Below, piece after piece: positions 50,401 to 57,800 of a DNA stretch of 64,000 nt. The position numbers and the translations under genes are program-made. Numbering within the stretch: position 1 is the first letter of the stretch; each line of letters starts with the position of its first letter. The stretch is taken from assembly GCF_900156465.1 (NCBI RefSeq), contig NZ_LT707064.1:4169001-4233000 (forward strand), written 5' to 3'. The stretch is from Pseudomonas sp. 7SR1 (GTDB lineage Bacteria > Pseudomonadota > Gammaproteobacteria > Pseudomonadales > Pseudomonadaceae). A model generated the notes under the pieces. It saw only the letters and a program-made list of their open reading frames with translations, ran no database searches and had not been told where the DNA came from.

Positions 50401-51166
50401 TGTGGCGCGCGGTTACCTCAATCGCGATGACCTCACCGCCGAACGTTTCCTCAAGGACCCGTTCAGCCACGAAACCAACGCCCGGATGTACAAGACCGGC
50501 GACCTGGGTCGCTACCTGCCGGACGGCAATATCGAATACCTGGGTCGTAACGACGACCAGGTGAAGATCCGTGGCTTCCGTATCGAACTGGGGGAGGTCG
50601 AAGCACGGCTCGCCAGGCATGAAGCGGTAAAAGAGGCGGTGATCCTGGCCCGTGAGGACGTCCCCGGCGATAAACGCCTGGTGGCGTATTTCACCCGGCC
50701 CTCGCCAGGCCAGGCGGTGGACGTGGGCCTGCTGCGTGGCTACCTGCAAGCGCAGTTGCCGGAGTACATGGTGCCGGCGGCCTACGTGAGTCTTGACGCC
50801 TTGCCGTTGACTCCCAATGGCAAGCTCGATCGCAAGGCCTTGCCCGTCCCTGACAGCGAGGCGTTCGCCACGCATCGCTACGAAGCCCCCGTGGGAGAGG
50901 TGGAGATCAAGCTCGCCTCGCTGTGGGCCGAATTGCTGAAAATCGAGCGTGTCGGCCGGCATGACCACTTCTTCGAACTGGGGGGACATTCCCTGCTGGC
51001 CGTGACGTTGATCGAGCGCATGCGCAAGGAGGGCATGGAGGCCGATGTGCGGGTGCTGTTCGGTCAGCCGACCCTGGCACTGGTGGCCGCGGCGGTAGGG
51101 CAGGTGCAGCGTATCGAAGTACCCGCGACGAAGATTCCCACCCTGGCGCGCCAGCGCCGCATCTGA
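37994..51166 (+). CDS. Syringopeptin/nunapeptin-type NRPS 2, four modules
   Basis: The 4,390 aa synthetase opens with a TubC-type docking domain of about 60 residues (MSVIELLATLREKDVQLSVK onward), then four C-A-T modules with codes for Val, Ile-like, Ser and Ala. All condensation domains carry ILYHH-x6-GD and are therefore dual condensation/epimerization type. There is no thioesterase, so the chain is passed on. The start is GTG at 37994, overlapping the NRPS 1 stop as GTGA, which implies translational coupling. The docking strand is basic (KGDQLVVRGRK), opposite to the acidic tail of NRPS 1. The protein ends in a basic tail, LARQRRI. The A domain of module 13 shares long identical DNA tracts with modules 4 and 5. 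Confidence 0.95.
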   Translation: MSVIELLATLREKDVQLSVKGDQLVVRGRKQSLSEPAVLALLREHKSALISLIQAGQYDANQGGEPDVAPNAIPAGCTRITPQMLPLVSLDQSAIDRIVATVPGGAPNVQDIYPLAPLQEGILYHHLMATQGDPYVLQARFSIARRERLADFVDALQSVIDRHDILRTAIVREGLEEPVQVVWRQARLGVKDISAELGEGDAMAQLQARFDPRHYRLDVSQAPLLLLVVAEDTVHQRWAAMLLFHHMALDHAALTVVQSEMQACLMGQADQLQPAIPYRNYVARTRQAGQRQADEAFFRKMLGDVEEPTLPFGQQDVLGDGTAIEEHHLAVPLDLGRRLRGHARQLGVSAASIFHLAWAQVLGCVSGREDVVFGTVMLGRMQAGESMSRALGMFINTLPLRVGVGAQSVRDGVKSTHGWLSSLLGHEYASLALAQRCSGVAAPAPLFSTLLNYRHSASAAQVLPVEASQAWEGIEALSAEERTNYPLTLSVDDFSDAFALTVQASALIGAQRIGEYMLAAVESLVGALESSPGAMLKSLSWLPAAERERVLLGFNDSDRDYPREQPIQVLFQAQARARPDAPAAVQGGRTLTYGELDCQSDRLAAHLMGLGLQAGESVALLLPRSLELLVSQLAVLKCAAVYVPLDVNAPAERQGFMIQDSCAVLALTLSAEALPSHVRRVDLDTIDLGGQPAHAEPPPQSSEAPAYIMYTSGSTGTPKGVLVPHRAISRLVINNGYADFNERDRVAFASNPAFDASTLDVWAPLLNGGCVVVVEQQVLLSQERLRTLLIEQSVSVLWMTAGLFHQYAASLMTAFARLRYLIVGGDVLDPAVIGRVLKEGAPVHLLNGYGPTEATTFTTTYEIKAVGEGSIPIGRPLGNTRVYILDAQQRPVPQGVAGELYIGGMGVAKGYLNRPELTVEKFLTDPFSQRPGALMYRTGDLGRFLADGNIEYLGRNDGQVKIRGFRIEPGEIEARLAQHHDVKEAVVLVREDAPGEKRLVAYFTLRSSDEAVDIEALRAHLQSRLPDYMVPAAYVQLQALPLTSNGKLDRRALPVPDQASIVSRGYEAPVGEVENTLARLWRQVLHVERVGRHDHFFELGGHSLLAVNLIEQMRQVGLSADVRVLFGQPTLAALAAAVGGGNEVEVPANAITCGCERITPDLLPLVSLTQEAIDQIVASVPGGVSNVQDIYPLAPLQEGILYHHIAARQGDPYVLQAMFAFHSEARIEAFAQALQGVIDRHDILRTAVLWEGLEQPIQVVWRRAALSVEAVTLETGGADAVTQLHSRFDSRHHCLDIRQAPLICLRHAHDPVNQRWVAMLLFHHIALDHTALEVVQQEMQMLLLGQADRLGEAMPYRNYVAQARLGVSEQEHEAFFRDMLGDVDEPTLPLGLQQVQGDGLGIEEAKLAVEAGLSRRLRAQARRIGVSAASLHHLAWAQVLGRLSGRQDVVFGTVLMGRMQGGEGADRALGMFINTLPLRVDLQAQGVLAGVKATHGRLTALLGHEHASLALAQRCSGVASPAPLFSALLNYRHSAADATSVEARDAWQGMEVLGSEERTNYPLTLSVDDLGEGFMLSTLVVQGIGAQRICAYMHTALEGLVQALEQAPRMPLDRLEILPQTERDLLLADFNATDRPYPQDQTVLALFEAQVAHLPQAVAAVHGQRQVSYAQLNERANRLAHYLLGLGVQPDDCVAILLPRSIDLLVGQLAVLKCAAAYVPLDRNASLERQGFMLEDCRAKVLLTFSTEVAPEGTSRVELDTLTLQGPIHNPALAQSSESIAYIMYTSGSTGQPKGVLVPHRAINRLVINNGYADFNAHDRIAFASNPAFDASTMDVWGALLNGGQVVVIDHETLLEPARFAQVLVDTGVTVLFVTTAIFNQYVQLIPEAIGGLRILLCGGERADAASFRRLLSLAPGLRLVHCYGPTETTTYATTLEVKAVAEHAQSVPIGGPISNTRVYVLDARQRLAPLGVVGEICIGGKGVAKGYLNRADLSAEKFIADPFSPEPGALLYRTGDLGRWLPEGNLECLGRNDDQVKVRGFRVELGEIEARLVACDGVKDAVVMVRADEPGEKRLVAYLIAQPEDSLTVAALREQLSATLAEYMVPAAFVLMPAFPLTLNGKVDRKALPVPAAEAYASQAYEAPQGEVEQALAGLWAELLNVERVGRHDNFFELGGHSLLAMRLIERMRQAEMAVDVRVLFSQPTLRALAAAVGGHREVVVPANAIVQGCERITPDMLPLAALSQEAIDRIVASVPGGTQNVQDIYPLAPLQEGILYHHLTAKKGDPYVLQTLFGFDSRARLDDFILALQRVIERHDIFRTSMAWESLDEPVQVVWRQARLIVDELEPDPSAGNVVAQLQERFDARHVRLDVRQAPMLRLVIAEDVDNGRWIAMLLFHHMVLDHTGLEVLEREMQAQLLGKAHELGNAVPYRNYVAQARLGVGQQEHEAFFREMLGDIQEPTLPFGLQDVQRDGSGVEEVKLAVEAGLCRRLRARARQLGVSAASVMHLAWAQVLGRVSGRDEVVFGTVLLGRMQGGEGADRALGMFINTLPLRVSLGGHGVSAGVKATHRRLTGLLGHEHASLALAQRCSGVVAPTPLFSSMLNYRHCGVEVTAQALSAWQGIESIGGQERTNYPLALAVDDEGEGFSLVVQALAGTDARRVGDYMHTTLESLVTALELAPETPLGELAILPMTERQRLLETFNATTVDYPRGLTLHGLFETRAEASPDAIAVVTDDEQWSYQQLNHRANQVAHRLIALGIRPDDRVAICAERSLEMVAGLLGILKSGAAYVPLDPDYPLDRLAYMLDNCAPSVVLTQGALQARLPATDARTLLLDDAAFSTQSTANPRVEELRCDHLAYVIYTSGSTGLPKGVMNEHGAVVNRLLWMQDAYPLTAADAVLQKTPFSFDVSVWEFFWPLFTGARLVMARPGGHRDPAYLCEVIQAQGISTLHFVPSMLDVFLAHGAAHGCDGLRQVMCSGEALPGHLVRRFKAQLPQVALHNLYGPTEAAVDVTAWDCSGVDTPDSTPIGKPIANTRIYLLDAHRQPVPMGVAGEIYIGGVQVARGYLHRPELTAERFLDDPFSTVPNARMYRTGDLGRYLADGNIDYLGRNDDQVKIRGFRIELGEIEARLAQHPGLKEAVVLAREEEPGEKRLVAYFTTHAADAGLDIETLRGHLQNLLPEYMVPSAFVHLDALPLTPNCKLDRKALPAPDRTAVVARAYEAPQGETEATIAGIWQDLLGIERVGRHDNFFELGGHSLLAVKMIERMRQVKLSVDARVLFDQSTLAALAAAVGGYREVDVPANGIPAGCTRITPGMLPLAELDQPAIDEIVARVPGGVANVQDIYALAPLQEGILYHHLAAAQGDPYLQHVMFGFDSFARLEQFAQALQAVIARHDILRTGVLWEGLPEPMQVVWRDARLNVEPVVLDPAAGDIATQLHQRFDPRFYRLDIRQAPMMRIAYAQDPENQRWVGMLLFHHLVDDVTSLAVLVAEIEAHMLGQAQRLPASVPYRNYVAQARLGVSREAHEAFFRDMLGDVDEPTLPFGLQDVQGDGSGIEEARQDVEADLSRRLRAQARQLGVSAASVYHLVWAQVLSQVSGQDDVVFGTVLVGRMQGGEGADRALGMFINTLPVRVSLGAQGVRAGVKAAHARLTALLGHEHASLALAQRCSGVEAPTPLFSALLNYRHTATTVSAEAVSAWNGIQMLSGEERTNYPLMLSVDDLGEAFSFTVMTPARIGAQRLCGYVQHTLESLVRMLEQTPQAPLHQLSVLPATEREQLLVGFNATQAEYPLEQTIHGLFEAQVQRTPESLAVLHRGQRLSYRELNERANRLAHYLRKQGVKPDSRVAICVERSLDMVVGLLAILKAGGGYVPLDPAYPADRIAYMLEDSAPAAVLAQAATLGLLAGAAMPVIDLGSELWQDESVLNPQVPELTSSHLAYVIYTSGSTGLPKGVMIEHRNTVNFLTWAQRSFDAQTLSKTLFSTSLNFDLAVYECFAPLTCGGSIDVVANVLELQQGEHDITLINTVPSALKALLESGGLGEGVETVNVAGEALKRSLVEALFEQTSVKRLCNLYGPSETTTYSSWVSMSREEGFAAHIGKPVANTQFYLLDEQRQPVPLGVPGEIYIGGAGVARGYLNRDDLTAERFLKDPFSHETNARMYKTGDLGRYLPDGNIEYLGRNDDQVKIRGFRIELGEVEARLARHEAVKEAVILAREDVPGDKRLVAYFTRPSPGQAVDVGLLRGYLQAQLPEYMVPAAYVSLDALPLTPNGKLDRKALPVPDSEAFATHRYEAPVGEVEIKLASLWAELLKIERVGRHDHFFELGGHSLLAVTLIERMRKEGMEADVRVLFGQPTLALVAAAVGQVQRIEVPATKIPTLARQRRI
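41411..44640 (+). other. Module 11: C-A(Ile-like)-T
   Basis: The code reads DAMFLGCTYK (FDASTMD, LFVTTAIF, LLCGGER, HCYGPTETTTY), an aliphatic code that probably means Ile; Leu or Val remain possible. The condensation domain is FHHIALDHTAL. Confidence 0.55.
44641..47885 (+). other. Module 12: C-A(Ser)-T
   Basis: The code is DVWHMSLVDK (FDVSVWE, LHFVPSML, VMCSGEA, NLYGPTEAAVD), Ser. The condensation domain is FHHMVLDHTGL. The residue probably becomes Dha, given the variant condensation domain that follows. Confidence 0.75.
47886..51166 (+). other. Module 13: C-A(Ala)-T
   Basis: The code is DLYNNALTYK, Ala. The condensation domain has the variant FHHLVDDVTSL and lies downstream of the Ser module. 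The A domain contains a 597-bp tract (49433-50029) identical to modules 4 and 5. Confidence 0.75.
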
Positions 51167-51200
51167 GTCGCATACCGCACGATCCGCGGATGAAAAACCT

Positions 51201-51222
51201 TGCCGGGGGGCTTCCCCCGGCA
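51201..51222 (+). terminator. Possible terminator/attenuator hairpin after NRPS 2
   Basis: TGCCGGGGG pairs perfectly with CCCCCGGCA across a 4-base loop, 35 bp after the NRPS 2 stop. The nearest T-run (51238-51243) begins 15 bases beyond the stem, too far for a textbook intrinsic terminator, so partial termination or mRNA stabilisation is as likely. Confidence 0.45.
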
Positions 51223-51278
51223 GGGCGTTCGCCGCGATTTTTTCCCGACACAATGCCTGTCCTGCCGGGGCCGGAGCT

Positions 51279-51298
51279 TGTCCCTGCTTCCCATGACA
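51279..51298. promoter_or_regulatory. Candidate syr-syp box upstream of NRPS 3
   Basis: TGTC-CCT-N6-CAT-GACA is a 20-bp dyad with perfect TGTC and GACA arms at the same spacing as the box before syrB1. It is about 190 bp upstream of the NRPS 3 start. This supports LuxR-type control of a separate promoter; unproven. Confidence 0.5.
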
Positions 51299-51490
51299 GA
51301 CATGCCCCAACGAATGCTCTAATTTTTTTTGGCCTGTGAGGAGACGGTCCAGAGAGGGATCTCCTTGGGTTGAACATGACGCTCTTCCATTGCCCTGGCC
51401 TGTACGCCGTATGCGTTCCGGCGCGACGCCGTACCTGAAAGACGAGATTTCGATCGTCAACCATTCCGAACTACGAAGCAGGTTTCCTCG

Positions 51491-54400
51491 ATGCAATTCA
51501 GCGAATTGATGGCAGCGCTTTCCAAGCACCCGATCCGTCTCCAGCAGGACGACGACAACCTTGTGATCCAGGGCGACGACGAAGGACTGGACGACGCGTT
51601 GTGGGAAAGCCTTGCCCTCCATAAGCGTGAACTGCTCGAGCTGGTGGAGCGAAACGGTGGCGACTGGCTGAGCCCGGCCTTCCGTATCACCCCCGACATG
51701 TTGCCCCTGGTCAGCCTTACCCAGGAACAGATCGACCGGATCATCGACAGCGTGCCCGGCGGCGCGGGCAATGTGCAGGACATCTATCCCCTGGCGCCGT
51801 TGCAGGAGGGCATCCTCTATCATCACCTCGCTGCGGAGCAGGGCGATCCGTATGTCCTGCATGCGCTGTTCGGGGTCGACCGACGCGCTCGCCTGGACGA
51901 TTTCCTCCAGGCCCTGCAAGGGGTGATCGACCGCCATGACATCCTGCGCACCTCGGTGGCGTGGGAAGGGCTGGACGAGCCGGTGCAAGTGGTCTGGCAC
52001 AAGGCCGTGCTGACCCTGGAGGAGCTGCAGCTGGATCCGGCCCAGGGCGCCGTCGAGGCACAGTTGCAACAACGCTTCGATACCCGCCACCACCGCCTGG
52101 ACATGGGACGGGCGCCGTTGCTGCGGCTGGTCTGCGCCGAGGATCGCCCCAACCAGCGTTGGGTAGCGCTTCTGCTGTTCCACCATATGGCGCTGGACCA
52201 TGCGGCCCTGGAACTGGTGCAGCACGAGATGCAAGCGTTCCTGCTGGGCCAGGGCCACGCCCTGCCCGAGGCGGTACCGTACCGCAACTACGTGGCCCAG
52301 GTGCGCCTGGGTGTGAGTCGCCAGGAACACGAAGCCTTTTTCCGCGAAATGCTCGGTGACGTCGACGAGCCGACCTTGCCGTTTGGCTTGCAGGAAGTGC
52401 AAGGCAGCGGGCAGGTGGTCGAGGAAGCCTTCATGACGCTCCCGGCCAGCCTGAGCCAGGCCATGCGCTCCCAGGCCCGGCAACTGGGGGTGAGCGTGGC
52501 CAGCCTGGTCCATCTGGCCTGGGCGCAGGTACTGGGGCGTGTGTCCGGCCGGCAGGATGTGGTGTTCGGCACCGTGCTGCTGGGTCGGATGCAGGGCGGC
52601 GAGGGGGCTGATCGAGCCTTGGGCATGTTCATCAACACCTTGCCGTTGCGAGTCGACGTGGAAGGGCAGCCGGTACGCGCCGGGGTCAAGGCGACCCACG
52701 CACGGCTGACGGCCCTGCTGGGCCATGAGCACGCCTCCCTGGCGCTGGCGCAACGCTGCAGCGGCGTGGCTGCGCCGACGCCATTGTTCAGCGCCTTGCT
52801 CAACTATCGCCACAGCGGTACGGCGACTTCGACCGAAGCGGTGTCGGCCTGGAACGGTATTCAGGTACTCGGTGGCGAGGAACGCACCAACTACCCACTG
52901 ATGCTGTCGGTGGACGACATGGGCGAGGACTTCGGCCTGACCGTCCAGGCGGTGGAGGGCGTTGGCGCGGCACGGGTCGGTGCCTATATGGAAACGGCGC
53001 TGGCGAGCCTGATGGAGGCATTGCGGCAGACGCCGGGGGCCTTGTTATCCGGGCTGTCGGTCGTGCCCCACACAGAGCTCGAGCAATTGCTGGCGACATT
53101 CAACGCCACCCAGGCCGAATACCCGCTGGAGCAGACGATTCACGGGTTGTTCGAAGCGCAAGTTCAGCGCACGCCGGAGTCGTTGGCGGTGCTGCATCGT
53201 GGGCAACGCCTGACTTATCGCGAATTGAACGAGCGGGCCAACCGCCTGGCCCATTACCTGCGCAAGCAGGGCGTAAAACCCGATTCTCGGGTGGCGATCT
53301 GCGTCGAGCGCGGCCTCGACATGGTGGTGGGCCTGCTGGCGATCCTCAAGGCTGGCGGCGGTTACGTACCGCTGGATCCGGCTTACCCGGCGGACCGGAT
53401 CGCCTACATGCTGGAAGACAGCGCTCCGGCGGCGGTGCTGGCCCAGGCGGCGACGCTTGGATTGTTGGCCGGCGCTGCGATGCCGGTCATCGATCTGGGT
53501 AGCGAACTTTGGCAGGACGAATCCGTTCTGAATCCCCAGGTTCCGGAACTGACCTCGTCGCACCTGGCCTATGTGATCTACACCTCTGGCTCCACCGGTC
53601 TGCCCAAGGGCGTGATGATCGAGCACCGCAACACGGTGAACTTCCTGACCTGGGCGCAGCGTTCCTTCGATGCGCAGACCCTGTCGAAGACGCTGTTTTC
53701 CACTTCTTTGAACTTCGACCTGGCGGTCTACGAGTGCTTCGCGCCGTTGACCTGCGGTGGCAGCATCGACGTGGTCACCAATGTGCTGGAACTGCAACAG
53801 GGCGAGCACGACATCACCTTGATCAACACCGTACCGTCCGCCCTCAAGGCATTGCTGGAATCCGGTGGCTTGAGCGAGGGTGTCGAGACCGTCAACGTGG
53901 CGGGCGAAGCCCTCAAGCGCAGCCTGGTGGAAGCGCTGTTCGAACAAACCCAGGTCAAGCGCCTGTGCAACCTGTATGGCCCATCGGAAACCACCACTTA
54001 TTCAAGCTGGGTGTCGATGTCACGCGAAGAGGGTTTCGCCGCGCATATCGGTAAACCGGTGGCCAACACCCAGTTCTATCTGCTGGATGAACAGCGCCAA
54101 CCGGTGCCATTGGGCGTACCGGGAGAGATCTATATCGGCGGCGCCGGTGTGGCGCGCGGTTACCTCAATCGTGATGACCTGACTGCCGAACGCTTCCTGA
54201 AGGACCCGTTCAGCCACGAAACCAATGCCCGGATGTACAGGACTGGCGACCTGGGGAGATACCTGCCGGACGGCAATATCGAATACCTGGGTCGTAACGA
54301 CGATCAGGTGAAGATCCGTGGCTTCCGTATCGAACTGGGCGAGATCGAAGCACGGCTCGCCGGGCACGAGGCCGTAAAAGAAGCCGTGGTACAAGCTCGC

Positions 54401-54845
54401 GAAGATGTCCCGGGGGACAAGCGCCTGGTGGCCTATTTCACCGAGTCCCGGGCTGTGGACATCGAGGCCCTGCGCAGCCACCTGCAAGGGCAATTGCCGG
54501 ACTACATGGTCCCGGTGGCCTACGTGCGCCTGGACGCCTTGCCGTTGACCCCCAACGGCAAGCTGGACCGCAAGGCCTTGCCGGCGCCAGACCTCGACTC
54601 GGTCATTACCCGTGGCTACGAAGCCCCTCAAGGCGACGTCGAAACCACCCTGGCGCAGCTCTGGCAGGCGCTGCTGGGCGTGGAACAGGTTGGGCGTCAC
54701 GACCATTTCTTCGAACTGGGCGGTCATTCCCTGCTGGCTGTCAGCCTGATCGGACGCATGCGCCAGTTGGGCTGGTCGGCGGATATCCGTGTACTGTTCG
54801 GCCAGCCGACCTTGAAGGCGCTGGCCGCTGCGGTTGGCAGCGGTC
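51491..54845 (+). other. Module 14: docking-C-A(Ala)-T
   Basis: The code is DLYNNALTYK. The condensation domain is FHHMALDHAAL. The carrier has the unusual SLIGRMRQLGWSADIRVL sequence, shared only with module 15. Confidence 0.75.
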
Positions 54846-57800
54846 ACGATGTGGAGGTGCCGGACAACGGCATCCTGCCGGGAAGCACCCGGATCACGCC
54901 GTCGATGCTGCCGCTGGTGGTGCTGGACCAGGACGCCATCGACCGCATCGTGGCGACTGTGCCGGGTGGTGCGCGCAACGTGCAGGACATCTACCCCCTG
55001 GCGCCCTTGCAGGAAGGCATTCTCTATCATCACCTCTCGGCGGAGCAGGGTGACCTGTACGTCCTCCAGACGCAGTTCGCCTTCGAGGACCGTGAGCGTC
55101 TGGAAGCCTTCGCCCAGGCGTTGCAAGCGGTGATCGATCGCCATGACATCCTGCGCACCAGCGTGGTCTGGGAAGGCCTCGATGAGCCTGTGCAAGTGGT
55201 CTGGCGCGAGGCGAAACTTCACCTCGAAGAGGTCCGGTTCGACCCTACCGCCGGGGACGCCGTAACGCAGCTGCGCCAGCGCTTCGACCCGCGACAGCAT
55301 CGCCTGGACGTGGGCCAGGCACCGTTGATGCGCCTGGCCTACGGTCAAGACGAGGCCAATCGTCGATGGGTGGCGAGTTTGCTGTTCCACCATATGGCGC
55401 TGGATCATACGGCGCTGGAGGTGGTGCAACACGAAATGCAGGCGCACCTGCTGGGCGAGACCGCCCGACTGGCGGAAACGGTGCCCTATCGCAATTATGT
55501 GGCGCAGGCACGGTTGGGGGTGACTCGGCAAGAGCATGAAGCCTTCTTCCGTGACATGCTCGGCGACGTGGACGAACCGACATTGCCGTTCGGCCTGCTG
55601 GACGTGCAGGGGCAGAACCACGACATCGACGAGGCCCGGCAAGCGCTGGCTCCGGCGCTGGATCTGCGCCTGCGCCAGCAGGCCCGTCAGGCGGGGGTGA
55701 GCGTCGCCAGCCTGGTGCACCTGGCCTGGGCCCAGGTGTTGGGCAAGGTGTCCGGCCGGCAGGACGTGGTGTTCGGCACCGTGCTGATGGGCCGGATGCA
55801 GGGCGGCGAGGGCGCCGACCGGGCGCTGGGGATGTTCATCAATACCCTGCCATTGCGCGTGACGTTGGGGCAGCAGGGCGTGCGGGCGGGCGTCAAGGCG
55901 ACCCATGCACGGCTGACGGCCCTGTTGGGCCATGAGCACGCCTCTCTGGCCCTGGCCCAGCGATGCAGTGCCGTGGCGGCGCCATTGCCGTTGTTCAGCG
56001 CCTTGCTCAACTATCGCCACAGCGCCACTGGCGCAGACGCGGCCTCGACCTCGGCGGTGCAGGCATGGCGCGGTATCCAGGCCCTGGAAGGCGAGGAGCG
56101 CACCAACTATCCGCTGACCTTGAACGTCGACGACCTGGGCAGCGGCTTCAGTCTGACGGTGCTGGTGGCTGCCGGGATCGGCGCACAACGGGTCTGCGGG
56201 TATGTGCAGGCAGCGTTGGAAACACTGGTGGAGGCCCTGGAGCAGACACCCCAGGTGCCGTTGTATCGCCTGCCGATTCTGCCGGCCAGGGAGCGTGAAC
56301 AGGTGCTGGTGGGCTTCAACGCCACCCAGGCCGAATACCCGCTGGCGCAGACGATTCACGGGCTGTTCGAAGCGCAAGTTCAGCGCACGCCGGAGTCGTT
56401 GGCGGTGCTGCATCGCGGACAACGCCTGAGCTATCGCGAACTGAACGAGCGGGCCAACCGCCTGGCCCATTACCTGCGCAAGCAGGGGGTGAAACCCGAT
56501 TCCCGGGTGGCGATCTGTGTCGAGCGAAGCCTCGACATGGTGGTAGGCCTGTTGGCGATCCTCAAGGCCGGCGGCGGTTACGTACCGCTGGACCCGGCCT
56601 ATCCGGCGGACCGGATCGCCTACATGCTGGAAGACAGCGCCCCGGCAGCGGTGCTGGCCCAGGCGGCGACGCTTGGATTGTTGGCCGGCGCTGCGATGCC
56701 GGTCATCGATCTGGGTAGCGAACTTTGGCAGGACGAATCCGTTCTGAATCCCCAGGTTCCGGAACTGACCTCGTCGCACCTGGCCTATGTGATCTACACC
56801 TCCGGCTCCACCGGTCTGCCCAAGGGCGTGATGATCGAGCACCGCAACACGGTGAACTTCCTGACCTGGGCACAGCGTTCCTTCGATGCGCAAACCCTGT
56901 CGAAGACGCTGTTCTCCACTTCGCTGAACTTCGACCTGGCGGTCTACGAGTGCTTCGCGCCGTTGACCTGCGGTGGCAGCATCGACGTGGTCGCCAATGT
57001 GCTGGAACTGCAACAGGGCGAGCACGACATCACCTTGATCAACACGGTGCCGTCGGCCCTCAAGGCACTGCTGGAATCCGGTGGCTTGGGCGAGGGTGTC
57101 GAGACCGTCAACGTGGCGGGTGAAGCCCTCAAGCGCAGCCTGGTGGAAGCGCTGTTCGAGCAGACTTCCGTCAAGCGCCTGTGCAACCTCTATGGCCCAT
57201 CGGAAACCACCACTTACTCAAGCTGGGTATCGATGTCCCGCGAAGAGGGTTTCGCTGCGCATATCGGTAAACCGGTGGCCAATACCCAGTTCTATCTGCT
57301 GGATGAACAGCGACAACCGGTGCCATTGGGTGTGCCAGGAGAAATCTATATCGGCGGTGCCGGTGTGGCGCGCGGTTACCTCAATCGCGATGACCTCACC
57401 GCCGAACGCTTCCTGAAGGACCCGTTCAGCCACGAAACCAACGCCCGGATGTACAGGACCGGCGACCTGGGGAGATACCTGCCGGACGGCAATATCGAAT
57501 ACCTGGGTCGTAACGACGATCAGGTGAAGATCCGTGGTTTCCGCATCGAACTGGGGGAGATCGAAGCACGGCTCGCTGGGCATGAAGCGGTAAAAGAGGC
57601 GGTGATCCTGGCCCGTGAGGACGTCCCCGGCGATAAACGCCTGGTGGCCTATTTCACCGAGTCCCGGGCCGTGGACATCGAGGCCCTGCGCAGCCATCTG
57701 CAAGGGCAATTGCCGGATTACATGGTGCCCGTGGCCTACGTACGCCTGGACGCCTTGCCGTTGACCCCCAACGGCAAGCTGGACCGCAAGGCCTTGCCGG

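Larger units (their letters stand above)
51167..51490. promoter_or_regulatory. Intergenic region between NRPS 2 and NRPS 3
   Basis: These 324 bp are the only real gap between the synthetase genes. They hold a strong 9-bp hairpin (51201-51222), a TGTC-N12-GACA dyad (51279-51298) and an eight-base T-run (51323-51330). This suggests partial termination followed by an independent promoter for NRPS 3. No protein-like frame was seen. Confidence 0.55.
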
